Shown here in pieces: positions 1-9,314 of a DNA stretch of 64,000 nucleotides. This DNA comes from Melioribacteraceae bacterium (lineage in GTDB: Bacteria; Bacteroidota; Ignavibacteria; Ignavibacteriales; Melioribacteraceae), in the NCBI GenBank assembly GCA_026417375.1, contig JAOADJ010000036.1:186001-250000 (forward strand), in the 5' to 3' direction. Positions within the stretch are counted from its first letter, which is position 1; each line of letters opens with the position of its first letter. The position numbers and the translations under genes are program-made. Below the pieces are notes generated by a model that worked only from the letters and a program-made list of their open reading frames with translations, ran no database searches and was not told the DNA's origin.

Positions 1-1280
1 TTTATACCCATCGGAACTTCAACCAACCCACTATTTTTAATTTTACCAGAAAGTGCAAAAACTTTTGTTCCCTTACTATTTTTTGTACCTATTGATGAAA
101 ACCATTGTGAACCTTTATTTATAATAGAAGGAACGTTCGCAAAAGTTTCAACGTTATTAATTACAGATGGTTTTCCCCATAATCCAGAATCGCTTGGATA
201 AGGTGGACGAGGTCTTGGCATTCCACGTTTTCCTTCAATAGATGCTATCAATGCAGTTTCTTCTCCACAAACAAAAGCACCTGCACCTTTTTTAATTCTA
301 ATATCAAAATCAAAATCACTGTTTAATATATTTTTACCAAGTAAGCCATAATCACGGCATTTATTAATTGCATTTGTTAATCTTTCAATTGCTAATGGAT
401 ATTCAGCCCGGCAATAAATAAATCCCATTGAAGCACCAATAGCATAAGCACCAATTAACATTCCTTCAATTACACGGAAAGGATCACTTTCAAGAACGGA
501 GCGATCCATAAATGCACCCGGGTCACCTTCATCTGCGTTACAAATAATATATTTTTGATCAGCAACTTTCTTTTGAGCTATTTCCCATTTTAGTCCTGTA
601 AGAAATCCTCCACCACCTCTTCCCTTTAATCCACTTTCTTTGACTTCTTTTACTACATCTTCCGGACTCATTAATCTAATTGCTTTATCTAATCCTTTGA
701 ATCCTCCTGCAGCAATATATTCATCAATTGATGTTGGATTTATTATACCGCTATTTTCAAGAACTATTTTAAGTTGTCTTTTAAAGAATGGGGTTTCATT
801 TATGTTAGGAATTTTATCTGTTGATTTGCCAAAAGAGCCAAGCAACTTTTTATCATAAATATTGTTTTTGATAATATGAGTTTCAATTAAAGAAGGAACA
901 TCTTTAGGAGTAATTTCGCAATAAGAAATTCTATCTTTACCAGGAAGTTTTATATCAACTATTGGTTCTTTTGCACAAAATCCAATACAACCAGTTGGGA
1001 CAATTTCTGCTATAATGTTTTTTTGTTTTAACTCATTTTCAATTGCCTGCTTAACTTTATCAGCGCCAGATGCTAAACCACAAGTTCCCATTCCAATAAA
1101 AATAATCGGAACCTGGCTATTAACATATTTCAACTCATTATAAAGATTTAAATATTTTTCTTTACAATTTTCATTTTGGTGACAAAGTGGCCCTTCAAGT
1201 GAACAAGTTACAAATAAATCACAAGGGTTATCTTTTGAATGCCAACATTGGTCACAACATTTATCAATGTAAGTTTTCAT
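1..1280 (-). CDS. NuoF-like NADH-binding flavoprotein subunit (HydB/HndC type), C-terminus beyond left edge
   Basis: This open frame is missing from the ORF track because its stop lies outside the window. It starts at ATG 1280, overlapping the nuoE stop as ATGA, and stays open for 426 codons. It begins with an unusual cysteine-rich stretch (CCDQC, then more Cys to about residue 40). A thioredoxin-like 2Fe-2S domain follows (GMGTCG and PTGCIGFC), then the NuoF core with the glycine-rich FMN/NADH loop GRGGGGFLTG, CNADEGDPGAF and GEETALIASIEG. The fused ferredoxin-like N-domain is typical of the beta subunit of NAD-linked, often electron-bifurcating, FeFe hydrogenases and formate dehydrogenases rather than of respiratory complex I. 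It would oxidise or reduce NAD(H) through FMN with NuoE as partner. The catalytic partner, expected further left, is not visible, so the complex is not settled. Confidence 0.9.
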   Translation of the reverse strand, partial: MKTYIDKCCDQCWHSKDNPCDLFVTCSLEGPLCHQNENCKEKYLNLYNELKYVNSQVPIIFIGMGTCGLASGADKVKQAIENELKQKNIIAEIVPTGCIGFCAKEPIVDIKLPGKDRISYCEITPKDVPSLIETHIIKNNIYDKKLLGSFGKSTDKIPNINETPFFKRQLKIVLENSGIINPTSIDEYIAAGGFKGLDKAIRLMSPEDVVKEVKESGLKGRGGGGFLTGLKWEIAQKKVADQKYIICNADEGDPGAFMDRSVLESDPFRVIEGMLIGAYAIGASMGFIYCRAEYPLAIERLTNAINKCRDYGLLGKNILNSDFDFDIRIKKGAGAFVCGEETALIASIEGKRGMPRPRPPYPSDSGLWGKPSVINNVETFANVPSIINKGSQWFSSIGTKNSKGTKVFALSGKIKNSGLVEVPMGI

Positions 1281-1762
1281 TCAACACCTACAGTTTGTTC
1301 AATTTTTGATTTTTCTTCTTTTTTATACTTACTTAAAATTTTTGGAATTTCTTTTACAGTAATTCTTCCATAATATTCTTCGTTAATATTAATAACAGGT
1401 GCAATGCTACAAGCACCAATACAAGCAACAGTTTCGAGTGTAAATAATTTATCTCGTGTCGTTTGACCAGCTTTTATACCTAATTCAGTTTCAAGTGCTG
1501 TTAAAATATTTGCAGAATTTTTAACGTGACAAGCTGTGCCACGACAAACACGAATAACATTTTTACCGAGTGGTGTTAATCTAAATTGATTATAAAATGT
1601 AGCAACTCCGTAAACAGTAACAAATGGAATTCCAACATATTCAGCAATTTGTTTTAATTGATCTTCTGGTAGATATCCAAATTCATCTTGAACATCCTGA
1701 AGTAAAGGTATTAAATAACTTCTGTCTCTTTCTGGGTACTTTGTCAAAATATGATTTTCCAT
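1277..1762 (-). CDS. NuoE-like 2Fe-2S subunit of an NADH-dependent oxidoreductase
   Basis: A 161-residue thioredoxin-fold 2Fe-2S protein of the NuoE/HydC/HndA family. The four cluster cysteines are visible in CRGTACHVKNS and CIGACSIAP, and the N-terminal helical part (YLIPLLQDVQDEFGYLP) is typical. It passes electrons between the FMN of the NuoF-like partner and the rest of the complex in the cytoplasm. The stop overlaps the next start by ATGA, so the pair is translationally coupled. The length is normal for the family. Because the NuoF partner carries an N-terminal ferredoxin-like domain, an electron-bifurcating hydrogenase or similar soluble enzyme is more likely than complex I. About 210 bp separate it from the divergent transporter; no clear promoter could be assigned there. 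Confidence 0.92.
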   Translation of the reverse strand: MENHILTKYPERDRSYLIPLLQDVQDEFGYLPEDQLKQIAEYVGIPFVTVYGVATFYNQFRLTPLGKNVIRVCRGTACHVKNSANILTALETELGIKAGQTTRDKLFTLETVACIGACSIAPVININEEYYGRITVKEIPKILSKYKKEEKSKIEQTVGVE

Positions 1763-1972
1763 CTTTTTCTCTTATTTGTTTCAAATGCTTATCTATAAAT
1801 TCATTTTTAATGCCAATAAAATCTCGATTTTTAGGTCTTTTTTAAGGGTTTTATTTTATACTTTTCTTATTGAATAGAAATTTTTTATTAATGATTATTA
1901 AAGTTAAGAGTGAAATTTATTGTGATTATATCAAAATAACCTATTTTTACTTATAAAATTTTCGGGTTTTTA

Positions 1973-2968
1973 ATGGAATTTGAAAACAACTTTTTGATAA
2001 AAAAGAAAGCAGCATGGATTTCTTTGGTTATTGGAATTTTTATGTTTGTTTTTAAGATAGTAGCTTTTTTAATTACTGATTCTACCGCTATATTTTCGGA
2101 TGCTGCTGAATCAGTTGTACATGTTGTTGCCACTGCGATGGCATTGTATAGCATATATTTAAGTGCAAAACCTGCTGATGAGGATCATCTTTATGGTCAT
2201 GGTAACATCGAATATTTCTCTGCTGGTGTTGAAGGATTTTTAATCATTCTTGCTGCTGTTACAATAATTTATTCATCTGCAAAAGATTTAATTTATGGTG
2301 TTGAAACTTCAAGTTTAGATGTTGGTACTTTAATTATAGCTGCTGCTAGTGTAATAAATCTTTTGCTAGGATTGTATTTAATTAATAAAGGTAAAAAAAC
2401 AAATTCATTAATCTTAATTGCTGATGGTAAACATGTTTTAACAGATTCAATTACAAGTTTTGGAGTTGTATTTGGTTTATTGATTGTGTTGATTACAGAT
2501 ATTAAAATTTTTGACCCAATTGTTGCAATTTTTGTTGCTGCTAATATTTTATTTACAGGTTATAAATTAGTTCGTGAATCAATTGGTGGATTGATGCACG
2601 AAACTGATAAAGAAATGTTAATGTTGATTTCAGATAAATTAAAAAGTATTAAAAAAGAATATTGGATTGATATTCACCATTTGAGATTTTGGAAATCCGG
2701 TGAAAAGGTATTTATAGATTTCCATTTAATTCTTCCCTTTTATTTAACTGTTAAAGAATCACATTTAGAAGAAGAATATATTGAAAAAAATCTTTTAGAG
2801 ATTTTACCAAATTCAGGTGTCAGAATTCACATGGATTATTGCAAACCAGAAGTTTGCAAATTTTGTAATTATACTTGCGATAAAAGAAGTGAAGAATTTA
2901 AAATAAATTTTGAATGGAATGAAAAAAGATTTTTAGGTGATCCGGTTTATTCAATTCCTCATGATTAA
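1973..2968 (+). CDS. Cation diffusion facilitator (CDF) family metal transporter
   Basis: A 331-residue inner-membrane protein with about six hydrophobic segments followed by a cytoplasmic CDF C-domain. The TM5 metal motif is present as HVLTD within [13 protein letters not shown]. The matching TM2 site, usually DxxxD or HxxxD, reads ESVVH within [12 protein letters not shown], so the predicted site is Glu/His plus His/Asp. The C-domain carries HIHMD-like residues, and the tail has a cysteine cluster ([13 protein letters not shown]) that could bind metal. The likely role is proton-driven export of Zn, Fe, Mn or a similar divalent ion; the substrate cannot be assigned. The gene is convergent with purE and overlaps its stop by 4 bp. 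A second, canonical CDF lies at 22.2 kb. Confidence 0.9.
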   Translation: MEFENNFLIKKKAAWISLVIGIFMFVFKIVAFLITDSTAIFSDAAESVVHVVATAMALYSIYLSAKPADEDHLYGHGNIEYFSAGVEGFLIILAAVTIIYSSAKDLIYGVETSSLDVGTLIIAAASVINLLLGLYLINKGKKTNSLILIADGKHVLTDSITSFGVVFGLLIVLITDIKIFDPIVAIFVAANILFTGYKLVRESIGGLMHETDKEMLMLISDKLKSIKKEYWIDIHHLRFWKSGEKVFIDFHLILPFYLTVKESHLEEEYIEKNLLEILPNSGVRIHMDYCKPEVCKFCNYTCDKRSEEFKINFEWNEKRFLGDPVYSIPHD

Positions 2969-3456
2969 CCGAAAAGATTTTTATCTTTTTCAATAACTTC
3001 TTTTTCCATTTTTAATTTGTATTCAAATAATTTTTTTTGAAGATTTTTATTATTTATAGCTAAAATTTGCAACGCTAAAAGAGCAGCGTTTTTTGCACCA
3101 TCTATTGCAACTGTTGCAACTGGAACACCGGCCGGCATTTGAACAATCGATAGTAACGAATCTAATCCTTTTAATATTTTTGTTTGAATTGGAACTCCAA
3201 TAACAGGTAAAGTAGTAAATGAAGCTGTCATTCCAGGTAAATGTGCTGAACCACCTGCTCCAGCTATAATAACTTTTATTCCTCTTTTACCAGCATTTTC
3301 AGCATATTCTTTCATTCTGTTTGGAGTTCGGTGTGCAGAAACAATTTTTGATTCAAATGGAATATTAAATTCCTTTAACACTTCAATTGCTTTTTCCATT
3401 ACAGGAAAATCCGAATCACTTCCCATTATTAAGCCTATTTCAGGTTTTTTGTTCAT
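2965..3456 (-). CDS. purE: N5-carboxyaminoimidazole ribonucleotide mutase (class I PurE)
   Basis: A 163-residue protein that converts N5-CAIR to CAIR in purine biosynthesis. The family motifs are clear: [11 protein letters not shown] near the N-terminus, SAHRTP in the active site, and [11 protein letters not shown] followed by TTLPVIGVP. The length fits class I PurE, which works with PurK. PurK lies directly upstream, 9 bp away, on the same strand, so purK-purE form an operon. The stop overlaps the stop of the convergent transporter gene by 4 bp. Confidence 0.97.
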   Translation of the reverse strand: MNKKPEIGLIMGSDSDFPVMEKAIEVLKEFNIPFESKIVSAHRTPNRMKEYAENAGKRGIKVIIAGAGGSAHLPGMTASFTTLPVIGVPIQTKILKGLDSLLSIVQMPAGVPVATVAIDGAKNAALLALQILAINNKNLQKKLFEYKLKMEKEVIEKDKNLFG

Positions 3457-3465
3457 AAATAATTC

Positions 3466-4602
3466 CTAGTAAATTATTTTTTTTTCTAAAGATTTTGCTT
3501 GCTTTAATAATTCATTTTTGTTTTTACCAACTAATGTAATATGACCTAGTTTTCTCCCCTTTCTTGATTCTTCCTTCCCATAAATATGCACATGCGCGTT
3601 TTTATTTTTAAGAGCATCTTCAATGTTTTTGGGAAAATTTAATCCATTAGTTTTTCCTAATAAATTTATCATTACAGCACTTTTATCAACCATTTCTGTT
3701 GAACCAAGTGGCAAATCGAGAATGCTTCTAATATGATTTTCAAATTGAGAAGTTACACATGCTTCAATTGTGTAATGGCCAGTATTATGTGTTCTTGGTG
3801 CCATTTCATTAACTAATATTTTATTTTCTTTTGTCAGAAAAAATTCTATTCCAAATACACCAAAACCATTTACTGCTTTTACACATTTAATAGCAATTGA
3901 TTTTACTTTTTTAATTAATTCATTATTGAGAATTGCCGGAGCAATAACTAAATGACATATATTATTTTTTTGAATTGTCTCAACAACCGGATAAGTTTTT
4001 ATTTCTTTACTGTTTCTTACAACAATTATTGCAAGCTCTTTTTTAAAATCGATAAATTCTTCAGCATAAAGTTCTGAATGTCTTTTTGAAAGTTTTTCTA
4101 TTCCTTCTTTAAAGGATGATTCACTTTTAACTATAAAATTTCCATAACCATCATAACCCAATTTTCTAGATTTAATTACAAATTTTTTTCCTAAAATTTT
4201 TGTGTAATCGTCATATTCAGAATTGATATTTATCTTAATAAATTTTGCTACAGGTATTTTATTTTTCTTTAAAGTTTCTTTTTGAATAAATTTATCCTGA
4301 ATAAGCGAAATTGTTTTTGAGGAAGGAATTACTTTTTTGCCAAGTTGTTCTAAAAATTCTAATTGATGATAATCTACGAATTCATTTTCTAAAGTTATAA
4401 TTGAGGAAGAAAGTGAAAATTTTTTTAACAATTTATAATCATCAACCCAGCCAACAAATTCTTTATGAGTTAACTGTCCTGCTGGTGAATTAATTGTTTT
4501 TTCAAGAATTGCAATTTCATAGCCAAGTTTATAAGCCTGAAGAGCTGACATCCGGGCAAGTTGACCGCCACCTAAAATTCCTATTGTAACTTTTTCTGTC
4601 AT
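3466..4602 (-). CDS. purK: N5-carboxyaminoimidazole ribonucleotide synthase (PurK, ATP-grasp)
   Basis: A 378-residue ATP-grasp enzyme that makes N5-CAIR from AIR, bicarbonate and ATP. The N-terminal Rossmann-like part shows GILGGGQLARM, the usual PurK start. The ATP-grasp core includes KSRKLGYDGYGN and the metal/nucleotide segment EMAPRTHNTGHYTIEAC. The length is normal. It is the first gene of a purK-purE pair and lies 60 bp downstream of the GIN-domain lipoprotein stop on the same strand. The substrate path runs straight into PurE, the next gene. Confidence 0.96.
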   Translation of the reverse strand: MTEKVTIGILGGGQLARMSALQAYKLGYEIAILEKTINSPAGQLTHKEFVGWVDDYKLLKKFSLSSSIITLENEFVDYHQLEFLEQLGKKVIPSSKTISLIQDKFIQKETLKKNKIPVAKFIKININSEYDDYTKILGKKFVIKSRKLGYDGYGNFIVKSESSFKEGIEKLSKRHSELYAEEFIDFKKELAIIVVRNSKEIKTYPVVETIQKNNICHLVIAPAILNNELIKKVKSIAIKCVKAVNGFGVFGIEFFLTKENKILVNEMAPRTHNTGHYTIEACVTSQFENHIRSILDLPLGSTEMVDKSAVMINLLGKTNGLNFPKNIEDALKNKNAHVHIYGKEESRKGRKLGHITLVGKNKNELLKQAKSLEKKIIY

Positions 4603-4662
4603 TTTATCTAAAATTGTTTTATAAAAGATAAAATGAAGAAACGATATATCAAAAATTTGTTT

Positions 4663-5310
4663 TTATTTTCTGTTTATTGAACCAACACCAGAAATATTAG
4701 TTTTAACTTTTGCCGGATTACCATAATAATTTATTGAACCAACTCCAGAAACTGAAGCATTAATATTTTCTTTTGCAAAAACATTCGCAGATGCAGCACC
4801 ACTAACAGAAATCTCAACATCATTAGCCCGCAACTCTTTTGCTTCGATACTTCCAGCACCTGATAAATCTGCAATTAGTTTATCAACTTCTCCATTTAAG
4901 TTTAATGAACCAGCTCCACTTAAATTAACTTCAAACAATTCCTCTTTCAAATTATTTATTTGGACACTATTTGCACCAGAAACATCAACAAAATTTAAAC
5001 TTGGTGTTGTAATTAATATTTTAATTTCTCTTCTTGGAGATAAACCCTTTTTTGATTCAATTATTAAAGTTCCATCAATTATATCTGTTTTTATTAACGG
5101 CAAAAGATTTTCTTCAGCTTGAATTTTTAATGAGGGATTTTTTCCAACTTCTACTTTTACATTATAAATTCCACTTATTTCAAGTCTATCAAAACTTTCA
5201 ATTGTTCTTTTTTGAGTTGTAATTTTACCATTTCCACGAACACCCCAAAATGTACATCCATTAAAAAATAGAACTGTTAATAAAAAAAACATCATAATAT
5301 TCTTATTCAT
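4663..5310 (-). CDS. Lipoprotein with GIN (head GIN, DUF2807) domain
   Basis: A 215-residue predicted lipoprotein. The signal peptide ends in a lipobox (LFFNGC), so Cys about 19 is the acylation site. The body matches the putative auto-transporter adhesin head GIN domain family common in Bacteroidota: a beta-helix built from short repeats such as SGAGSLNLNG, SGAGSIEAK, SGAASANV and SGVGSINYYGN, about 20 residues apart. The starting motif RTIESFDRLEISGIYNV is typical. The function is unknown; family members are thought to be surface or periplasmic proteins. It is divergent from the AAA+ gene at 5432 (about 120 bp between starts) and lies upstream of purK on the same strand, with no evident functional link. 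Confidence 0.88.
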   Translation of the reverse strand: MNKNIMMFFLLTVLFFNGCTFWGVRGNGKITTQKRTIESFDRLEISGIYNVKVEVGKNPSLKIQAEENLLPLIKTDIIDGTLIIESKKGLSPRREIKILITTPSLNFVDVSGANSVQINNLKEELFEVNLSGAGSLNLNGEVDKLIADLSGAGSIEAKELRANDVEISVSGAASANVFAKENINASVSGVGSINYYGNPAKVKTNISGVGSINRK

Positions 5311-5431
5311 AATTACACCCGGTTTTTATAGTTTTAGACGAAAGAAATTATAAAAAGTTAGCTAATTATTTTTATAGTGAACTTAACTTCTTATTTTAAA
5401 CTACGAAAATAAAATAACAATTATAGTAATT

Positions 5432-8400
5432 ATGGGTTTCTTTACTGGCGATCAGGATTTAAACAAACTACAACAGGAAGCATTCGACCATTTATGGAAT
5501 GGACGTTTTCGAATTGCTTTACCAATTGCAGAAAAATTATTTTTATCAAGACCAGATGACAGCGACGCAGCAATTTGTTATGCCTGGGCTTTACTTGAAA
5601 ATGGAAATCCAATCAAAGCACTTGAACTTGCAAATCTTGCAGTTGAATTAAAAGGTGATTCTACAAAAGCAAGAGTTTACCGAGCTTATTTACTTTCACG
5701 TATGAGTATTTTTGAAGGAGCAATTGCAGATTTAGATATTGCCATTGAAAAAGAAAAAGATGAATTAGCATGGTCTTATTTAAATAAAGCACGCTCACTA
5801 GCTGGATTACAAAAATTTGATGATGCTAATCACTTATTAGATTTAGCTTTAATAATTGATGATTATAATCATAAAAATTGGAAAGAGCTAAAATATTTTT
5901 TAGAAAAAGCAAATGAAATTAAATCATTAGATATTAGTAAAGAAAAAGAAAAAATTCCTTCATTAATTGAATTATCAAATCAGGCAATAAAATCAAAAGA
6001 ATATTGGTTTTCTCTTTTTACCGCAAGAAAAATTTTGGAAGTTGAAGAAAATCCGAATGCAGAAATAATTGAACTAGAGTCAATGTTATATTTATTCCAA
6101 ATTAAACCTGCACTTAAAAAAGCAGAAAATATAAAATCGAAATTCTCCAATAATGATTTATTTAACAAAGTTTATAGTTTAATAAAAAAATTTAGTGAAC
6201 TTGAACAAGAAGATGATTATACTTTCGATAAAAAGAAAAAGAAAAACAAAACAAAGTTTACAACACAAATTGATGAATCGATTTCTTTCATTACTGAATC
6301 AAAATTTTATCCAAATGAATATGTAGATATTTTTTCAATAAAAATTTTTAATGTTGAAGAAGAACAAACTACTAATAATAGAATCTATTATTCACAATTT
6401 GATTTCAATACAAAAACATTTGGTGCCGAAGTTATTTTTAACAATTTATTTTATAATAAATCTGATAAAATTTTTGATGCAACAGCTATTTGGTATTTCA
6501 ATGATTTTGAAGTTTATAAAAACAATTTCAAAATAAATATTAAAAAAGAATGGGATTCTGTAATATTTGTTCAAACATTTAACAAATCAAAAATTGATTT
6601 CAAAAAAGGACAAGCTAAAGTTGAATTTTATATTAACAATTTCAAAGTAGGTGAAAAATATTTCATTATAAATAGCCAATCAATTCCGGAAGAAGAAAAA
6701 GTTACTTCAAATTCAATTTCGCAAGATGAAGAAAAGCCTAAAACTAAAACTTTTACAAAAAGAGAAGTAAGACCATTAAATGAATTAATTGATGAATTAA
6801 ATTCATTTACTGGTTTAAGTAGCATTAAAGAAGCAATAAAAAATTTCATTGCATACCTTGAATTTATTAAAGAAAGAAAAAAGCTTGGACTAAAAGCAGA
6901 TGAAAACATTTCAGTAAATGCTGTTTTTTTGGGAAATCCCGGAACAGGAAAAACAACAATAGCAAGAATGCTTGGAGATATTTTTTATGCGATGGGGATT
7001 TTACCAAGTGGTCATGTTGTTGAAGTTGATAGAGCTGCATTAGTTGGAGAATATGTTGGTCAAACTGCACAAAAGACTGAAAAAAAAATCAATGAAGCTA
7101 TTGGTGGAGTTTTATTTATTGATGAAGCATACACTTTGGTAAAACAAGGTGCTTCAAACGATTTCGGACAAGAAGCAATTGATATTTTACTTAAAAGAAT
7201 GGAAGATCGTAAAGGTGAATTTGTTGTAATTGTTGCAGGTTATCCAGATGAAATGAATTTATTCCTAAATTCAAATCCGGGCTTAAAATCAAGATTTACA
7301 CATACATTTGTTTTTGAAGATTATTCACCAGATGAATTGATTGAGATTTTTGAAAAAATGATTATCAAAGAGGATTATGTTATTACTGAAAATGCAAAAG
7401 AAATTTTAAAGAAAGAATTAATTAATATTTATAGAAAACGTGATAAATCATTTGGCAATGCTCGGTTAATAAAAAGACTATATGAAAATTGTAAAATCAA
7501 TTTAAGCAAAATTTGCTTGCAGCTAAAAGAAGAAGAAAGAACAAGAGAGGCTTTAACTACTTTTACCGAAGAAGTTATTTTACAAAGTTTTTCAAAAAGC
7601 AAAACAAAAGAAGTAAGAATTTCAATAAATGAAGAAATACTTTCTGAAGCTTTAAAGGAATTAGAAAATCTTGTTGGTTTAAAGAACATTAAAAAAGAAA
7701 TTGATAACATGGTAAAACTAGCAAGATATTTACATGAGCAAGGCGAAGATTTATCTAAAATATACTCCGAACATATTTTGTTTTTAGGAAATCCCGGAAC
7801 CGGAAAAACTTCAGTAGCTCGCATTTTTGGAAAAATATATTCAGCACTTGGAATTTTACCTAAAGGGCATTTAGTTGAAACAGACAGACAAGGTTTAGTT
7901 GCCGGATTTGTTGGGCAAACTGCAGAAAAAACTACTCGTATTATTGATTTAGCAATTGGTGGAATGTTATTTATTGATGAAGCTTATTCACTAATTAAAC
8001 CAAATGATTCTGGAAGCGATTTTGGTAAAGAAGCTATAGATATATTATTAAAAAGAATGGAAGATGATCGTGGTAAATTTATTGTAGTTGCTGCTGGTTA
8101 TACAGATGAAATGAATAAATTTATCTCTGCAAATCCCGGAATAAAATCAAGATTCAGTAAATCATTTATTTTTGAAGATTACACTCCTGCTGAATTATTG
8201 GAAATTGTTCATCGTTCGTTAAATAAAGAAAATAAAAAATTAAACACAGAAGCAGAAAAATTATTATTAAAACACTTTGAATTAATTTATAAAAACAGAG
8301 ACAAAAAATTTGGTAATGCAAGAATAGTTAGAAATATATTGGAAGCAATTAAACAAAAAACATTATTAAGATTAGCAGAAACACCATCAAATCAACGAAA

Positions 8401-9313
8401 TGATGAAAATATTTTGACAATTGAAACAGAAGACATTCAAGAAGTTCTAAGTCGTGAAGTTGAAGCAAAAAGTTATCAGGTAAAAGGAGATCCATTAAAA
8501 TTACAAGATGAAATTAATGAATTGAATAATCTTGTTGGACTTGAAAATGTAAAACAAGAAATTTTCAAACTCATAAGCTTTGCAAAAATTTCAAAACTTA
8601 AAAAAGAACAAGGTTTAGAATCACCAGAGAGAAATTTAAATTCCATTTTTATTGGCAATAATGGTGTTGGAAAAAGAACAATTGCAAAATTATTAGGAAA
8701 AATTCTTAAAGAACTTGGGACTTTAGAAAAAGGTCATGTTTTAGAAGTTGACAGAAAAGATTTTATTGCCAGCTATCAAGGTCAAACAGAAATTAATACA
8801 AACAAAATTCTTCAACAAGCTTTTGGTGGAATTTTATACATTAAAGATGCTACTTCTCTTTTCCAGAATGATGAATATTCTAAAGAAGCTGTCGATACTC
8901 TTTTAAAAGGCATTGAATATTACAAAGGAAAACTAATTTTAATTCTTGCCGATAAAAAATTTAACTTTGAAAAAATTATTAGTCATAATTCAAAATTGAA
9001 AAGTCTTTTACCAAACATTTTTTATTTTGAAGATTACTCACCAAGACAATTACTTGCAATTGCATTTTCATTAGCAGAAAAAAATGGATACATTCTTGAT
9101 GAAGGTGCTTTACAAGAATTAATGGATTTATTTATTGATATTTATAACACACGCGATCAGAATTTCGACAATGGTAATTTTGCAAAACATATTTTATTCA
9201 AAGCAATTACAAATCAAGAGGAAAGAATTTTTTCAATCTATGAAAAAGAAGATGTTGATCTAAAAACTATTACACTGGAAGATGTTGAAAAAATAAGAGA
9301 TACATTAAAATAA
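5432..9313 (+). CDS. TPR protein with three tandem CbbX/SpoVK/EccA-type AAA+ domains, the third degenerate
   Basis: A 1293-residue cytoplasmic protein with no signal peptide. Residues about 1-250 form TPR-like helical repeats (LPIAEKLFLSRPDDSDAAIC, then ALELANLAVELKGDS). Residues about 270-410 look beta-rich and match nothing I recognise. Three CbbX-type AAA+ modules follow. AAA1 has Walker A GNPGTGKTT near 500, Walker B VLFIDEAY near 557 and arginine finger LKSRF. AAA2 has GNPGTGKTS near 784, MLFIDEAY near 843 and IKSRF. AAA3 keeps Walker A (GNNGVGKRT, near 1073), but Walker B reads ILYIKDA and the arginine-finger position reads LKSLL, so it is probably inactive. TPR plus CbbX-AAA is the layout of EccA (type VII secretion), and CbbX is a Rubisco activase, but no partner genes of either system are here. 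The likely role is a remodelling ATPase with an unknown client. Confidence 0.88.
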   Translation: MGFFTGDQDLNKLQQEAFDHLWNGRFRIALPIAEKLFLSRPDDSDAAICYAWALLENGNPIKALELANLAVELKGDSTKARVYRAYLLSRMSIFEGAIADLDIAIEKEKDELAWSYLNKARSLAGLQKFDDANHLLDLALIIDDYNHKNWKELKYFLEKANEIKSLDISKEKEKIPSLIELSNQAIKSKEYWFSLFTARKILEVEENPNAEIIELESMLYLFQIKPALKKAENIKSKFSNNDLFNKVYSLIKKFSELEQEDDYTFDKKKKKNKTKFTTQIDESISFITESKFYPNEYVDIFSIKIFNVEEEQTTNNRIYYSQFDFNTKTFGAEVIFNNLFYNKSDKIFDATAIWYFNDFEVYKNNFKINIKKEWDSVIFVQTFNKSKIDFKKGQAKVEFYINNFKVGEKYFIINSQSIPEEEKVTSNSISQDEEKPKTKTFTKREVRPLNELIDELNSFTGLSSIKEAIKNFIAYLEFIKERKKLGLKADENISVNAVFLGNPGTGKTTIARMLGDIFYAMGILPSGHVVEVDRAALVGEYVGQTAQKTEKKINEAIGGVLFIDEAYTLVKQGASNDFGQEAIDILLKRMEDRKGEFVVIVAGYPDEMNLFLNSNPGLKSRFTHTFVFEDYSPDELIEIFEKMIIKEDYVITENAKEILKKELINIYRKRDKSFGNARLIKRLYENCKINLSKICLQLKEEERTREALTTFTEEVILQSFSKSKTKEVRISINEEILSEALKELENLVGLKNIKKEIDNMVKLARYLHEQGEDLSKIYSEHILFLGNPGTGKTSVARIFGKIYSALGILPKGHLVETDRQGLVAGFVGQTAEKTTRIIDLAIGGMLFIDEAYSLIKPNDSGSDFGKEAIDILLKRMEDDRGKFIVVAAGYTDEMNKFISANPGIKSRFSKSFIFEDYTPAELLEIVHRSLNKENKKLNTEAEKLLLKHFELIYKNRDKKFGNARIVRNILEAIKQKTLLRLAETPSNQRNDENILTIETEDIQEVLSREVEAKSYQVKGDPLKLQDEINELNNLVGLENVKQEIFKLISFAKISKLKKEQGLESPERNLNSIFIGNNGVGKRTIAKLLGKILKELGTLEKGHVLEVDRKDFIASYQGQTEINTNKILQQAFGGILYIKDATSLFQNDEYSKEAVDTLLKGIEYYKGKLILILADKKFNFEKIISHNSKLKSLLPNIFYFEDYSPRQLLAIAFSLAEKNGYILDEGALQELMDLFIDIYNTRDQNFDNGNFAKHILFKAITNQEERIFSIYEKEDVDLKTITLEDVEKIRDTLK

Positions 9314-9314
9314 T

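Noticed and set aside
640-858. Plus-strand ORF of 72 codons in the track
   Set aside because: It lies wholly inside the NuoF-like gene on the other strand and its translation matches no family; a shadow frame.
5432-9313. Rubisco activase (CbbX) or type VII EccA
   Set aside because: The AAA domains belong to that broad family, but no Rubisco or type VII secretion genes are nearby and the three-domain layout differs.
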